Assembly: GCF_008710705.1 (NCBI RefSeq)
Contig: NZ_VYRZ01000003.1
Span: 620,001-684,000 of the forward strand
From: Microbacterium radiodurans
Lineage (GTDB): Bacteria > Actinomycetota > Actinomycetes > Actinomycetales > Microbacteriaceae
Direction: 5' to 3'
Length of the DNA stretch: 64,000 nt
Shown here: one piece after another, positions 51,860 to 59,598 of the stretch
How positions within the stretch are numbered: position 1 is the first letter of the stretch
How the letters are laid out: every line of letters begins with the position of its first letter
The notes under the pieces: model-generated
Seen by the model: the letters and a program-made list of their open reading frames with translations, nothing else
Databases searched by the model: none
What the model was told of the DNA's origin: nothing
Program-made: the position numbers and the translations under genes

Positions 51860-52812
51860 CCCGCGCGCGCGTCGCGTTCGACATCCCCGAGACGGCGCTC
51901 ATCGACGAGCTGTTCTCCGCCGACGCTCTCGAGCGTCTGGGCTCGGTGGCCGACATCGTCGATCCCGGGTCGGCGTCCGTGCTCATCACGGGGTGGGGCT
52001 CGGCCGCGCTCACGACGGACGAGCTGGAGCGCCGCCCGGCGCTGCGCGTCGTGGTCCACGCCGCGGGCACCGTCAAGCGCCTCGTCACGCCCGCGGTGTG
52101 GGAGCGCGGCATCCGGGTCTCGAGCTGCGCGGGCGCGAACAGTCTGCCCGTCGCGGAGTACACCCTCGGGACGATCCTCCTCGGAGCCAAGGACGCGTTC
52201 GAATCGGCGCGGCGCTACCGGCTCACCGGCGACATGCACGCGGCCAGGCCGGGTGCCGACGCCGGCGCGTACGACATCACCGTCGGCGTCGTCGGTGCGT
52301 CCCGGATCGGCCGCCGGCTCGTCGAGCTGCTCGCGCCCTTCGACATCGACGTCCGCGTCTACGACCCGTCGGTCGAGTTGCCCGCCGGCGGTCGCGTGCG
52401 GCAGACCTCGCTCGACGAGCTGCTCGCCGCATCCGACATCGTCAGCCTGCACGCACCATCCCTTCCCGAGACGTACCGCATGATCGGCGCCGCCGAACTG
52501 GCGATGATGCGCGACGGGGCGCTGCTCGTGAACACCGCCCGCGGCGCCCTGGTCGACACCGCCGCGCTGACGGCGGAGATCGCCGCGGGGCGGCTGCGCG
52601 CCGTGCTCGATGTGACCGACCCCGAGCCGCTCCCGATCGATCACCCGCTGTTCTCACTCCCGGGGGCGACGATCACGCCGCACATCGCGGGCTCGCTCGG
52701 GAACGAGCTCGGGCGCCTCGGCGAGCAGGTCGTCGACGAGATCGTGTCGTTCGTGCGCGCCGGCATCCTCCGTCACGAGATCACCCGCGCCGAGCTGCCG
52801 CTGATCGCCTGA
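51856..52812 (+). CDS. D-isomer 2-hydroxyacid dehydrogenase family protein
   Basis: The 318-aa enzyme starts at GTG 51856. The family pattern is complete: substrate loop CAGANSLPVAEYTLGTILLG near 90-110, NAD motif VGVVGASRIGRRLVELLAPF near 145 (G-x-S-x-x-G variant), the Arg in VNTARGALVDTAAL near 228, Glu in DVTDPEPLPIDHPL, and the His in TPHIAGSLGNELGR near 280. The 'ASRIGR' replaces GxGxIG, a feature of the group found beside DUF2264 genes. It probably reduces or oxidises a uronate-derived acid. Confidence 0.85.
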   Translation: MTRARVAFDIPETALIDELFSADALERLGSVADIVDPGSASVLITGWGSAALTTDELERRPALRVVVHAAGTVKRLVTPAVWERGIRVSSCAGANSLPVAEYTLGTILLGAKDAFESARRYRLTGDMHAARPGADAGAYDITVGVVGASRIGRRLVELLAPFDIDVRVYDPSVELPAGGRVRQTSLDELLAASDIVSLHAPSLPETYRMIGAAELAMMRDGALLVNTARGALVDTAALTAEIAAGRLRAVLDVTDPEPLPIDHPLFSLPGATITPHIAGSLGNELGRLGEQVVDEIVSFVRAGILRHEITRAELPLIA

Positions 52813-52955
52813 CCGCGCCTCGGACCGCGGCGCGGGCAGTGTCGTCGCCCGGTGTTACGATCGCCGTCGGGCGAGCTATCGGCGCCCGTCACGACGCCCC
52901 CCGGCGCGGGAGGGACGAACTATCCGCCGCGCCCGCGAGATGCAGGAAGCGACGC

Positions 52956-53300
52956 ATGCCGTTCCACAGCAAGCACACCCTCGAGAGCTGGGTGGGAGAA
53001 TTCCATGCGAGCCGCGTGGCCGGAGATCTCGTCAAGGTGATCATCCAGGATGGCTCGGAGGGCGCCGACACCGGTCTGGTGCTGGTTCCGCTGCGGAACG
53101 CGACGACGACGGTCTACATGGAGCCGGCGGCCGGGTCCGATCTGAGCTGGCGCGTCACGATCGAGCCCCAACCGGATGCGACCGTCCTGAGCAGCCACGA
53201 GCTCAGCTCCCTCGCGTCCGAGCTGCAGGTCGCGGCCGAGCTGTGCGCCTATCTCGAGAAGAGGTCGCTCGGGCACTTCGAGCCCGAGTCGCGACCCTGA
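52956..53300 (+). CDS. Hypothetical protein
   Basis: The 114-aa product starts at ATG 52956 (preceded by GCAGGAAG). It reads KHTLESWVGEFHASRVAGDL, VKVIIQDGSEGADTGLVLVP, then a strand-helix C-terminus (HELSSLASELQVAAELCAYL). Soluble, alpha/beta, no recognised family. It converges with the next minus-strand gene, leaving only a 22-bp gap. Confidence 0.55.
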   Translation: MPFHSKHTLESWVGEFHASRVAGDLVKVIIQDGSEGADTGLVLVPLRNATTTVYMEPAAGSDLSWRVTIEPQPDATVLSSHELSSLASELQVAAELCAYLEKRSLGHFEPESRP

Positions 53301-53322
53301 GGCGCGCGGCGAGCCGACCTTC

Positions 53323-53679
53323 TCAGAGGTTGTCGTAGTCGCTCCACGACTGCTGGGTCCGGTCGAAGTCGGGGTCCTCGGTGGCGACCGCCGCGTCGGT
53401 GCCGCGGCGTCGCAGCTGGTCCGCGAGGCGGCCGAGTCGGGCGACGAGCAGGTCGTCGCGCAGCTCGGGGCCGTCCCACTCGATCCGCCGCGCGGTGAGC
53501 TGGCTCGCGGGGCCCACGAGCACCTCCCACCGCGCCTCGTCACCGCCGGCGTCGATGACGGGGATGTCGATGGTCGCGGCCGTCGCCGCCTGCGCCAGGG
53601 CGGCTGCGTAATCCAGCAGCGCCCGGGCGATCTCGGTCCCGGTCACCACGGAGTCGCCCGCGTAGTGGATCGTGTCCAT
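53323..53679 (-). CDS. Hypothetical protein
   Basis: The product from ATG 53679 is 118 aa: MDTIHYAGDSVVTGTEIARA, LLDYAAALAQAATAATIDIP, then IDAGGDEARWEVLVGPASQL and a charged C-terminus (ATEDPDFDRTQQSWSDYDNL). It resembles small alpha/beta actinobacterial proteins of unknown function. An ATG at 53703 is also in frame. It lies 41 bp past the stop of the TetR gene in the same direction and may share its transcript. Confidence 0.6.
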   Translation of the reverse strand: MDTIHYAGDSVVTGTEIARALLDYAAALAQAATAATIDIPVIDAGGDEARWEVLVGPASQLTARRIEWDGPELRDDLLVARLGRLADQLRRRGTDAAVATEDPDFDRTQQSWSDYDNL

Positions 53680-53743
53680 GCATTCCGGGATACCCGCGGT
53701 CATCGGTCCTGGCGAGAGGGCTGGCGCAGCGGCGAAGCGTGCG

Positions 53744-54343
53744 CTACGCCGTGCGCTGCGCGACCGGGATCGCGAGCAGCAGCCGTTCGAGCGTGCCGGC
53801 CATGTCGACGCCCGGATCGAGCATCCACTGCAGCTGCAGGCCGTCGCTGACCGCCTGCAGGATGCGGGCCCACGCCTCGGCCTCGGCGGCGCTCGCGGCA
53901 TCGTCCGGATCGACCCGCAGGTGCGCGACGACGAGGTCGCGGAACGTCGCGGTGCGCTCGACGAAGTACGGGTGCGCCGGATGCTGCGGGTCCGCCGCGT
54001 CGACCGAGAGCTGTGAGAACAGCTGCACGAGACCGGGCACCTCGGAATTGTGGCGGACGGTCGCGAGGAACCGCGCGAAGAACACGTCCGTCCCGGTGTC
54101 GGGATCGGCGAGGGCGGGGGAGTCCATCTCGTCGCGCTTCCGCAGGACCTCGACGAAGAGGTGCTCCTTGCTCTCGAAGTAGTGGAGCAGGCCCGCCTGG
54201 CTGAGGCCGACCGCCTGCGCGATCTCCTTGATGGAGGCGCCTCGATAACCCTGCTGGGCGATCACCTCCAGCGCGCGCGTGAGGATCTCCTCGCGTTTGG
54301 CGATGCCCTTGGCGTAGGAGCCGCGTTCGCGACGTTTCGTCAT
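53744..54343 (-). CDS. TetR-family transcriptional regulator
   Basis: The 199-aa regulator has a typical HTH: KREEILTRALEVIAQQGYRG, ASIKEIAQAVGLSQAGLLHY, FESKEHLFVEVLRKRDEMD. Its ligand domain (FFARFLATVRHNSEVPGLVQ, LFSQLSVDAADPQHPAHPYF, WARILQAVSDGLQLQWMLDP) resembles that of the TetR upstream of GH2 in this window. It is divergent from the Gfo/Idh oxidoreductase gene (89-bp gap), which it probably represses. Confidence 0.88.
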   Translation of the reverse strand: MTKRRERGSYAKGIAKREEILTRALEVIAQQGYRGASIKEIAQAVGLSQAGLLHYFESKEHLFVEVLRKRDEMDSPALADPDTGTDVFFARFLATVRHNSEVPGLVQLFSQLSVDAADPQHPAHPYFVERTATFRDLVVAHLRVDPDDAASAAEAEAWARILQAVSDGLQLQWMLDPGVDMAGTLERLLLAIPVAQRTA

Positions 54344-54432
54344 ACCCCCTATTTAAACCCGCCGGTAGGGTCGGAGTGGCCCGCAGCCGGCCCGCCGAGC
54401 GGCCGCCGACCTCACCGACAGAAGGGTGCCCG

Positions 54433-55455
54433 ATGACCAGTGCACTGCCCGAGCCCCGCCGGATCGATCCGGCATCCGTTCCCGAGCTGGGCTGGGGGAT
54501 CGTCGGCACCGGCATCGCCGCGAAATTCGTCCACGCGATCCACGCGCACACCGCGCAGCGTGCCGTCGCGGTGACCGCACGAGACACGGTCAAGACGCGC
54601 GCGTTCGCCGACGAGCACGGCATCGCGGGCGTGCACGGCTCGCTCGACGACCTGCTGGCCGACCCCGCCGTCGACGTCGTCTACATCGCGACGCCGCATC
54701 CGCTGCACCGCGAGCAGGCGCTCGCCGCGATCGCGGCGGGCAAGCACGTGCTCATCGAGAAGCCGATCGCGATGTCGGCGGACGAGGCCCGCGAGATCCT
54801 GGATGCCGCGCTCGCCGCCGGCGTGCTCGCGACCGAGGCGATGTGGACGCGCTACCTGCCGCAGGCCGACGTCATCCGCCAGGTGATCGACAGCGGCGTG
54901 CTCGGTGACATCGCGCTCGTCCGAGCCGACTTCGGCTTCGCCATGCCGTACCTGCCCGAGAACCGCATGTGGAATCCCGAGCTCGGCGGCGGGGCCCTCC
55001 TCGACGCGGGCGTCTACCCGATCTCGTTCGCCTCGTCGGTGATCGGCGCGCCCGACCGGATCGTCGCGCTCGGCACCACGGCGCCGACGGGCGTCGACTC
55101 GAGCGCCAACATCGTCGTCAGCACGGCCGGCGGAGCGCAGGCGGTGCTCTCGACGTCGCTGCTGGCGTGGATGCCGGTGGACGCCTCGATCAACGGCTCG
55201 GCGGGCCGCCTCGATGTGCTGAGCCCGTTCTTCGGCCCGACCGGGGTGCGCCTGACGATCGGCTCGGACGAGCCGGTGACCTGGCGGGACGACAGCCTGC
55301 CCGAGCTGCACGACGGCCTGGCATACCAGGCCACCGCGTTCGCCTCGTACGTCGCCGCGGGCCTCGTCGAGTCGCCGGTGCACCCGCACGACGAGATCGT
55401 GTCGGTCATGGCCACGATCGACGAGGCGCGCCGCCAGATCCGGGAGACTGTCTGA
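54433..55455 (+). CDS. Gfo/Idh/MocA family oxidoreductase
   Basis: The 340-aa enzyme starts at ATG 54433. NAD(P) motif LGWGIVGTGIAAKFVHAIHA near 18-38; the family's EKP motif in GKHVLIEKPIAMSADEAREI near 110; C-terminal sheet begins TEAMWTRYLPQADVIRQVID; GGGALLDAGVYPISFASSVI holds the usual D-x-G-x-x. Such enzymes oxidise or reduce sugars and cyclitols. Next to GH35, GH2 and DUF2264 genes it is likely to act on a glycan monomer. The stop is two bases from the Dabb gene. Confidence 0.88.
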   Translation: MTSALPEPRRIDPASVPELGWGIVGTGIAAKFVHAIHAHTAQRAVAVTARDTVKTRAFADEHGIAGVHGSLDDLLADPAVDVVYIATPHPLHREQALAAIAAGKHVLIEKPIAMSADEAREILDAALAAGVLATEAMWTRYLPQADVIRQVIDSGVLGDIALVRADFGFAMPYLPENRMWNPELGGGALLDAGVYPISFASSVIGAPDRIVALGTTAPTGVDSSANIVVSTAGGAQAVLSTSLLAWMPVDASINGSAGRLDVLSPFFGPTGVRLTIGSDEPVTWRDDSLPELHDGLAYQATAFASYVAAGLVESPVHPHDEIVSVMATIDEARRQIRETV

Positions 55456-55457
55456 TC

Positions 55458-55760
55458 ATGACCATCCAGCACACCGTCGTCTTCCGCCTCGCGCATCCCG
55501 CGGGCTCCGCCGCCGAGGCGGACTTCCTCGAGGTCGCGCGGCAGACGCTCACGGCGATCCCCGGCGTGAGCGCGTTCACCGTCAGCCGTCAGGTGAGCCC
55601 GAAGAGCGACCTGGCCTGGCAGTTCTCCATGGAGTTCGCCGACCAGGCCGCCTACGACGCCTACAACGTCCACCCCGCCCACGTCGACTTCGTCGAGTCG
55701 CGCTGGACGAGCGAGGTCGCCGCGTTCCAGGAGTACGACTTCGTGGTCGGGCCGGCGTGA
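55458..55760 (+). CDS. Dabb (stress-response alpha/beta-barrel) domain protein
   Basis: The 100-aa product is one Dabb domain: IQHTVVFRLAHPAGSAAEAD, LTAIPGVSAFTVSRQVSPKS, LAWQFSMEFADQAAYDAYNV, HPAHVDFVESRWTSEVAAFQ. These ferredoxin-like dimers include sugar-pathway accessory proteins and small cyclases. It overlaps the next gene by four bases and follows the Gfo/Idh gene directly, suggesting one operon. Confidence 0.85.
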   Translation: MTIQHTVVFRLAHPAGSAAEADFLEVARQTLTAIPGVSAFTVSRQVSPKSDLAWQFSMEFADQAAYDAYNVHPAHVDFVESRWTSEVAAFQEYDFVVGPA

Positions 55761-56245
55761 GCGCCGCCGCCAGCGACGACGCGCAGATCGCCCGGCTCGA
55801 GGCGGAGGACCGACGCCTCCGGTTCGACCGCTTCGAGCACGCGGATGCGTACGCGGTCGGTCAGCTGATCATCGAGCTCGCGTCGACACGAGCTCTGACG
55901 ATCACCGCAACCGTCTGGTTGGGTGAACAGCTTGCGTTCGCGGGCGCGCTCGCGGGCACGAGCGCCGACAACGACAGCTGGATGCGACGCAAAGCCGCCG
56001 TCGTGCGCCGCTTCGATGCGAGCTCGCAGCTCGTGCGCCTGCGGTGGGCGTCGTACGGCGTCACTGCGCCCGCGCTGGCGCTCGGACTCGACCCCGCCGT
56101 GTACTCCTTCAGCGGCGGCGCCGTTCCGATCCGCATCGGGGCGACGCAGGTCGGCGTGGCCGCCGCATCCGGGGTGAGCGACGAGGTCGAGCACGCGCTC
56201 GTGATCGAGGCGCTCGAGGGCCGGCTGGGCCTCAGCGCGCGCTGA
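55757..56245 (+). CDS. UPF0303/HbpS-like protein
   Basis: The 162-aa product starts at GTG 55757. DAYAVGQLIIELASTRALTI, then VWLGEQLAFAGALAGTSADN and DSWMRRKAAVVRRFDASSQL follow the UPF0303 pattern (D-A-x-x-L-G ... N-x-x-W-x-x-R-K), and GVTAPALALGLDPAVYSFSG, ... VGVAAASGVSDEVEHALVIE matches the C-terminal HbpS-like part. These proteins form oligomers; some bind haem. The role is unknown. Its 3' end overlaps the converging GH35 gene by 14 bp. Confidence 0.82.
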   Translation: MSAAASDDAQIARLEAEDRRLRFDRFEHADAYAVGQLIIELASTRALTITATVWLGEQLAFAGALAGTSADNDSWMRRKAAVVRRFDASSQLVRLRWASYGVTAPALALGLDPAVYSFSGGAVPIRIGATQVGVAAASGVSDEVEHALVIEALEGRLGLSAR

Positions 56246-58523
56246 GGCCGCCCGCGATCACGCGCGGCGCACGGATGTGCTCGGCCGACGCGATCTCTGC
56301 GCGACCGGCGACACGATCGGCGCGGACCCGGCTGTCGACGAAGAAGTCCGTCTCGCCGTTCCACGGCAGGATCTCGATGCGCAGCGGCCGGCCGGCGAGG
56401 TCCAGCACCGCGAGGTCGAGCTCCCATGTCCGGCCGTACCAGAACTGGTCGGCGACGAGCTCGTCGCCGACGTAGGCGCGCGCGACGTCGCCGAACCAGG
56501 TCAGGCGCAGCACGTTCGCGGCATCCTCGCCCTCGACGAGCTCGGCGACGAGCTCGGACGGATCGATCTCGAAGACCGCCGCCTGGGCCCATTCCTCCTC
56601 GAGCGGAGCGCCGAAGCGGTTCGCGGTGCCGCCGCGTCGGAGCGCCGGGGCGCCCGAGGCCTCACGGACGGTGCGCACGGAGACGGACGCGTCACCCTCG
56701 ATGGGCGGAAGCGTCAGCCGCGAGAAGACGCCCGCGGGGGCGCCGCCCGCCAGCGCGGGGATGGTGAGGAGCTCGGTGGCCGCGCTCCAGCGCTCGAGGA
56801 GCAGACCCTCGGCGCCGAACGTCAGGCCGCCGTCCCACAGCGCCACGACGCGCCGACCGTCGACCTCGCCCGCCCAGACGCGCGCGCTCGACGCGGGGTC
56901 GAGGATCACGAGCCGTGTCGAGCCGACCGTCACGACGCAATCGGGTCCCGGCGCGGTCGTCGGCACCCATCGCTTTCCCTCCGACGTCTCGATCTCGCGG
57001 GCGCCGGAGATCACGGCACCGTCATCGACGCGCAGGTCGAGCTCGACGGGGATGCCCGCTGTCGTCCCGAAGATCACGACGAGACCGTCGGCCGTGTCGA
57101 TGCGGGTGATCGGCTGCACCGTGCCCGACAGCGCGGCGACATCACCGTAGGGCTGCGCGATCGGCCAGAACGCGGCGGCTCCCGACGGCAGGTCGATCGG
57201 GGCCGACGGGAAGCGCGAGCCGTCGGGAAGCGTCAGCTGCACGTTCGAGAGCGGTGGCAGGGCGGCGGCCGCCGGCTGGTGGTTGTTGACGAAGACGTAA
57301 CCACGGCCGTCGGCCACCCGCACGGCCGAACGCACCCCGGCATCCTCGATATCGGTGAAGGCTGCCGGCAGCTCCAGGAGCTCCGCTCCCCACTCCTGCA
57401 GGAACAGGTGCTGCGTGCGCAGCCGGTGATAGTGCGGACGGAGAGTGCCGGCCGCCCCGATGGGCGCGAAGAAGTCGTAGTCCTTGCGCGGCAGATCGTT
57501 CGGGTAGGCCGTCTCCTGCGACTCCTGCATGCCGCTCAGGCGGCCGCTCGCCTGCGTCGTGCCGTGGTAGACGTAGTACCCCTGCCACGCCGAGCGTCCG
57601 CCGAGCTTGGTCAGCGCGAGCGCGGCGATGTCCTCCGGGTCGACATGGGGGCGACGGTGGTAGGCGACGGCCATGCCGCCGCCGAGCTCGCACGTGATGA
57701 ACGGATACCGGTGGTCGTCGCGTCCGTCGGTCTCGGGCGCGTCGCGCACGTCGGCGCCGACGCTGAGGTCGTCGCGCACGTCGCTGAAGATGAAGTGCAT
57801 CCGCGAGAACGCCGGCAGCTCGACGTCCGACTCCTCCCAGAAACCGTCGGAGTATCCCGCGTACACCGAGATGAGCTCGTCCTGCGGCACCTGGGCACCG
57901 CCCCATCCCGTCGCGACCCAGAACGGGGCGGTCATGCCCACCGACTCCGCGAGGCGCCGCAGCGTCGCAAGGTGTTCGGGCTGGTCGTAGAGCTCGTTGT
58001 CGACCTGCACGGCGATGATCGGCGCGTCGGGGGCGTCGTCCGAGCGGAACTGCCCGCGCAGCTGCGCCTCGATGTCGGCGTACCATTCCTCGACGAGCTC
58101 GAGGTAGGCGGGGTCGTTCGTGCGGTGCTTCACCGGCAGCGCCTGCAGCCAGTCGGGGAATCCGCCGTTGCGCGCCTCGCCGTGCGCCCAGGGGCCGATG
58201 CGCATGACGACGTTCAGGCCGACGCGGCCGGCGGTCTCGACGAACCGGCGGACGTCGAGATGATCCGCCCAGCTGCGCTCGCCCCGGATCTCCTCGTGGA
58301 GGATCCAGATGAGGTAGGTCGCGACGGTGTCGATGCCGCCCGCCTTCATCTTGCGCAGCTCGTGCTCCCAGCGCTCCGGGACGTCGCGACTGAAGTGGTA
58401 CTCGCCCATGACGGGGAACCAGCGCTCGCCGCCTCGGATCAGGGAGGTCGCATCGATCTCGAGGCCGGCGCCGCCCTGGCGGCTGATCGTGGGCGCGGCG
58501 GAGGAGGGGGAGTTCGTCGGCAT
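56232..58523 (-). CDS. Beta-galactosidase, GH35-like
   Basis: The 763-aa enzyme starts at ATG 58523. GH35 features: RWFPVMGEYHFSRDVPERWE near 33-50, KAGGIDTVATYLIWILHEEI, GLNVVMRIGPWAHGEARNGG, acid/base Glu in IIAVQVDNELYDQPEHLA near 200, and a nucleophile candidate in FITCELGGGMAVAY near 285. C-terminal beta domains follow, including a jelly roll (DVARAYVGDELVADQFWYGR). No signal peptide is visible, so it works inside the cell on imported oligosaccharides. It is downstream of and collinear with the AraC regulator (74-bp gap). Confidence 0.88.
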   Translation of the reverse strand: MPTNSPSSAAPTISRQGGAGLEIDATSLIRGGERWFPVMGEYHFSRDVPERWEHELRKMKAGGIDTVATYLIWILHEEIRGERSWADHLDVRRFVETAGRVGLNVVMRIGPWAHGEARNGGFPDWLQALPVKHRTNDPAYLELVEEWYADIEAQLRGQFRSDDAPDAPIIAVQVDNELYDQPEHLATLRRLAESVGMTAPFWVATGWGGAQVPQDELISVYAGYSDGFWEESDVELPAFSRMHFIFSDVRDDLSVGADVRDAPETDGRDDHRYPFITCELGGGMAVAYHRRPHVDPEDIAALALTKLGGRSAWQGYYVYHGTTQASGRLSGMQESQETAYPNDLPRKDYDFFAPIGAAGTLRPHYHRLRTQHLFLQEWGAELLELPAAFTDIEDAGVRSAVRVADGRGYVFVNNHQPAAAALPPLSNVQLTLPDGSRFPSAPIDLPSGAAAFWPIAQPYGDVAALSGTVQPITRIDTADGLVVIFGTTAGIPVELDLRVDDGAVISGAREIETSEGKRWVPTTAPGPDCVVTVGSTRLVILDPASSARVWAGEVDGRRVVALWDGGLTFGAEGLLLERWSAATELLTIPALAGGAPAGVFSRLTLPPIEGDASVSVRTVREASGAPALRRGGTANRFGAPLEEEWAQAAVFEIDPSELVAELVEGEDAANVLRLTWFGDVARAYVGDELVADQFWYGRTWELDLAVLDLAGRPLRIEILPWNGETDFFVDSRVRADRVAGRAEIASAEHIRAPRVIAGGLSAR

Positions 58524-58597
58524 GCGTTCGACGATACGGGCGCGCGGCTCGGCCGCATCAGCACAATGCGCGCGCCGATATGGACGTTCCTGCGGTG

Positions 58598-59494
58598 TCA
58601 GCCCTTGTGCTGCGCGCGGTAGGTCGTGGGGTTCACGCCGTGCACTCGGCGGAAATGCCGGGAGAAGTACAGCGGGTCGGCGTAGCCGACGGCCGTGGCG
58701 ACGTCGGCGATCGGCAGCTCGGTCGTGTCGAGCAGCTCGCGAGCGCGCGCCATCTTCACACCGGTGTGGAACGCCCCGGGCCCGCCGCCCGTCGCACGCC
58801 GGAACAGCGCGCTCAGGTGCGACGGCGACATGCCCACGAGATCGGCGAGCTCCGCCACCTGGATGGATCCGTCCACCCGTGCCTCGAGGTAGCGCATCGC
58901 CCGCTCGAGCGGCGAGCCGTCGGCCGGCAGCACGCTGTCGGCCTCGATCCGGGTCAGCAGGTGCCAGGCGAGACCGGATGCCGAGAGCAGGTGCGCCTGC
59001 GAGAGGCGGCGTTCGAGCAGCGAGACGATCTCGTCGAACAGGGCCGACACGCGGTCGACCGACCGCAGGCGCGTGAGCGGGCGCGGCGCGCCGAGCATCG
59101 ACGACGACAGCTCCGCCACGTCCGAACCGCGCAGGTGCATCCACCAGATCGTCCATGGGTCCGTGTGCGACGCCTGATAGACGTGCGCCCGGTGCGGCGG
59201 GATGATGACGCAGGCGCCCCGGGTCAGCGCGTGCTCCTCGCCGTCGATCGACACCGACCCCGACCCCGAGACGCAGAGGATGACGATCGTCTCGCCGGCG
59301 CCGTGACCGCGAACGCGACGGTGTCCGGCCGCAGCCGGGAAGTATCCGGCATCCGTCACGGTGAGACGCCGCGTCCCGGGCCGGTCGAGCGCCGCATCGA
59401 CCTGCGGGCGCGGGACGACGACGAGGCGCTGATTGTCGAAACCGTCGATGCGGTAGTGCGGCTGGCTCTGCGGGCGGTTCGCTGATTCGTCCAT
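58598..59494 (-). CDS. AraC-family transcriptional regulator
   Basis: The 298-aa regulator starts at ATG 59494. N-terminal cupin sensor: GHGAGETIVILCVSGSGSVS, IDGEEHALTRGACVIIPPHR, AHVYQASHTDPWTIWWMHLR. C-terminal double HTH: IQVAELADLVGMSPSHLSAL, FRRATGGGPGAFHTGVKMAR, ADVATAVGYADPLYFSRHFR, RVHGVNPTTYR. The sensor with 'WTIWWMHL-G' is typical of AraC proteins that detect plant or host glycan sugars. It faces the DUF5107 gene with 104 bp between them and probably activates both directions. Confidence 0.9.
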   Translation of the reverse strand: MDESANRPQSQPHYRIDGFDNQRLVVVPRPQVDAALDRPGTRRLTVTDAGYFPAAAGHRRVRGHGAGETIVILCVSGSGSVSIDGEEHALTRGACVIIPPHRAHVYQASHTDPWTIWWMHLRGSDVAELSSSMLGAPRPLTRLRSVDRVSALFDEIVSLLERRLSQAHLLSASGLAWHLLTRIEADSVLPADGSPLERAMRYLEARVDGSIQVAELADLVGMSPSHLSALFRRATGGGPGAFHTGVKMARARELLDTTELPIADVATAVGYADPLYFSRHFRRVHGVNPTTYRAQHKG

Positions 59495-59598
59495 GTATGT
59501 CCTCGTTCTCACCATATCCCCGCCGTCTTCGCCCGCCTAACGTGGCCGAGGACGTCGCCGACGTCGCCCATTGCCGCACCGAAGAGGAAAGGTCAGCG

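Noticed and set aside
56277..58622. 781-aa open frame opposite the GH35-like gene
   Set aside because: Shadow frame; the GH35 catalytic motifs lie on the minus strand.
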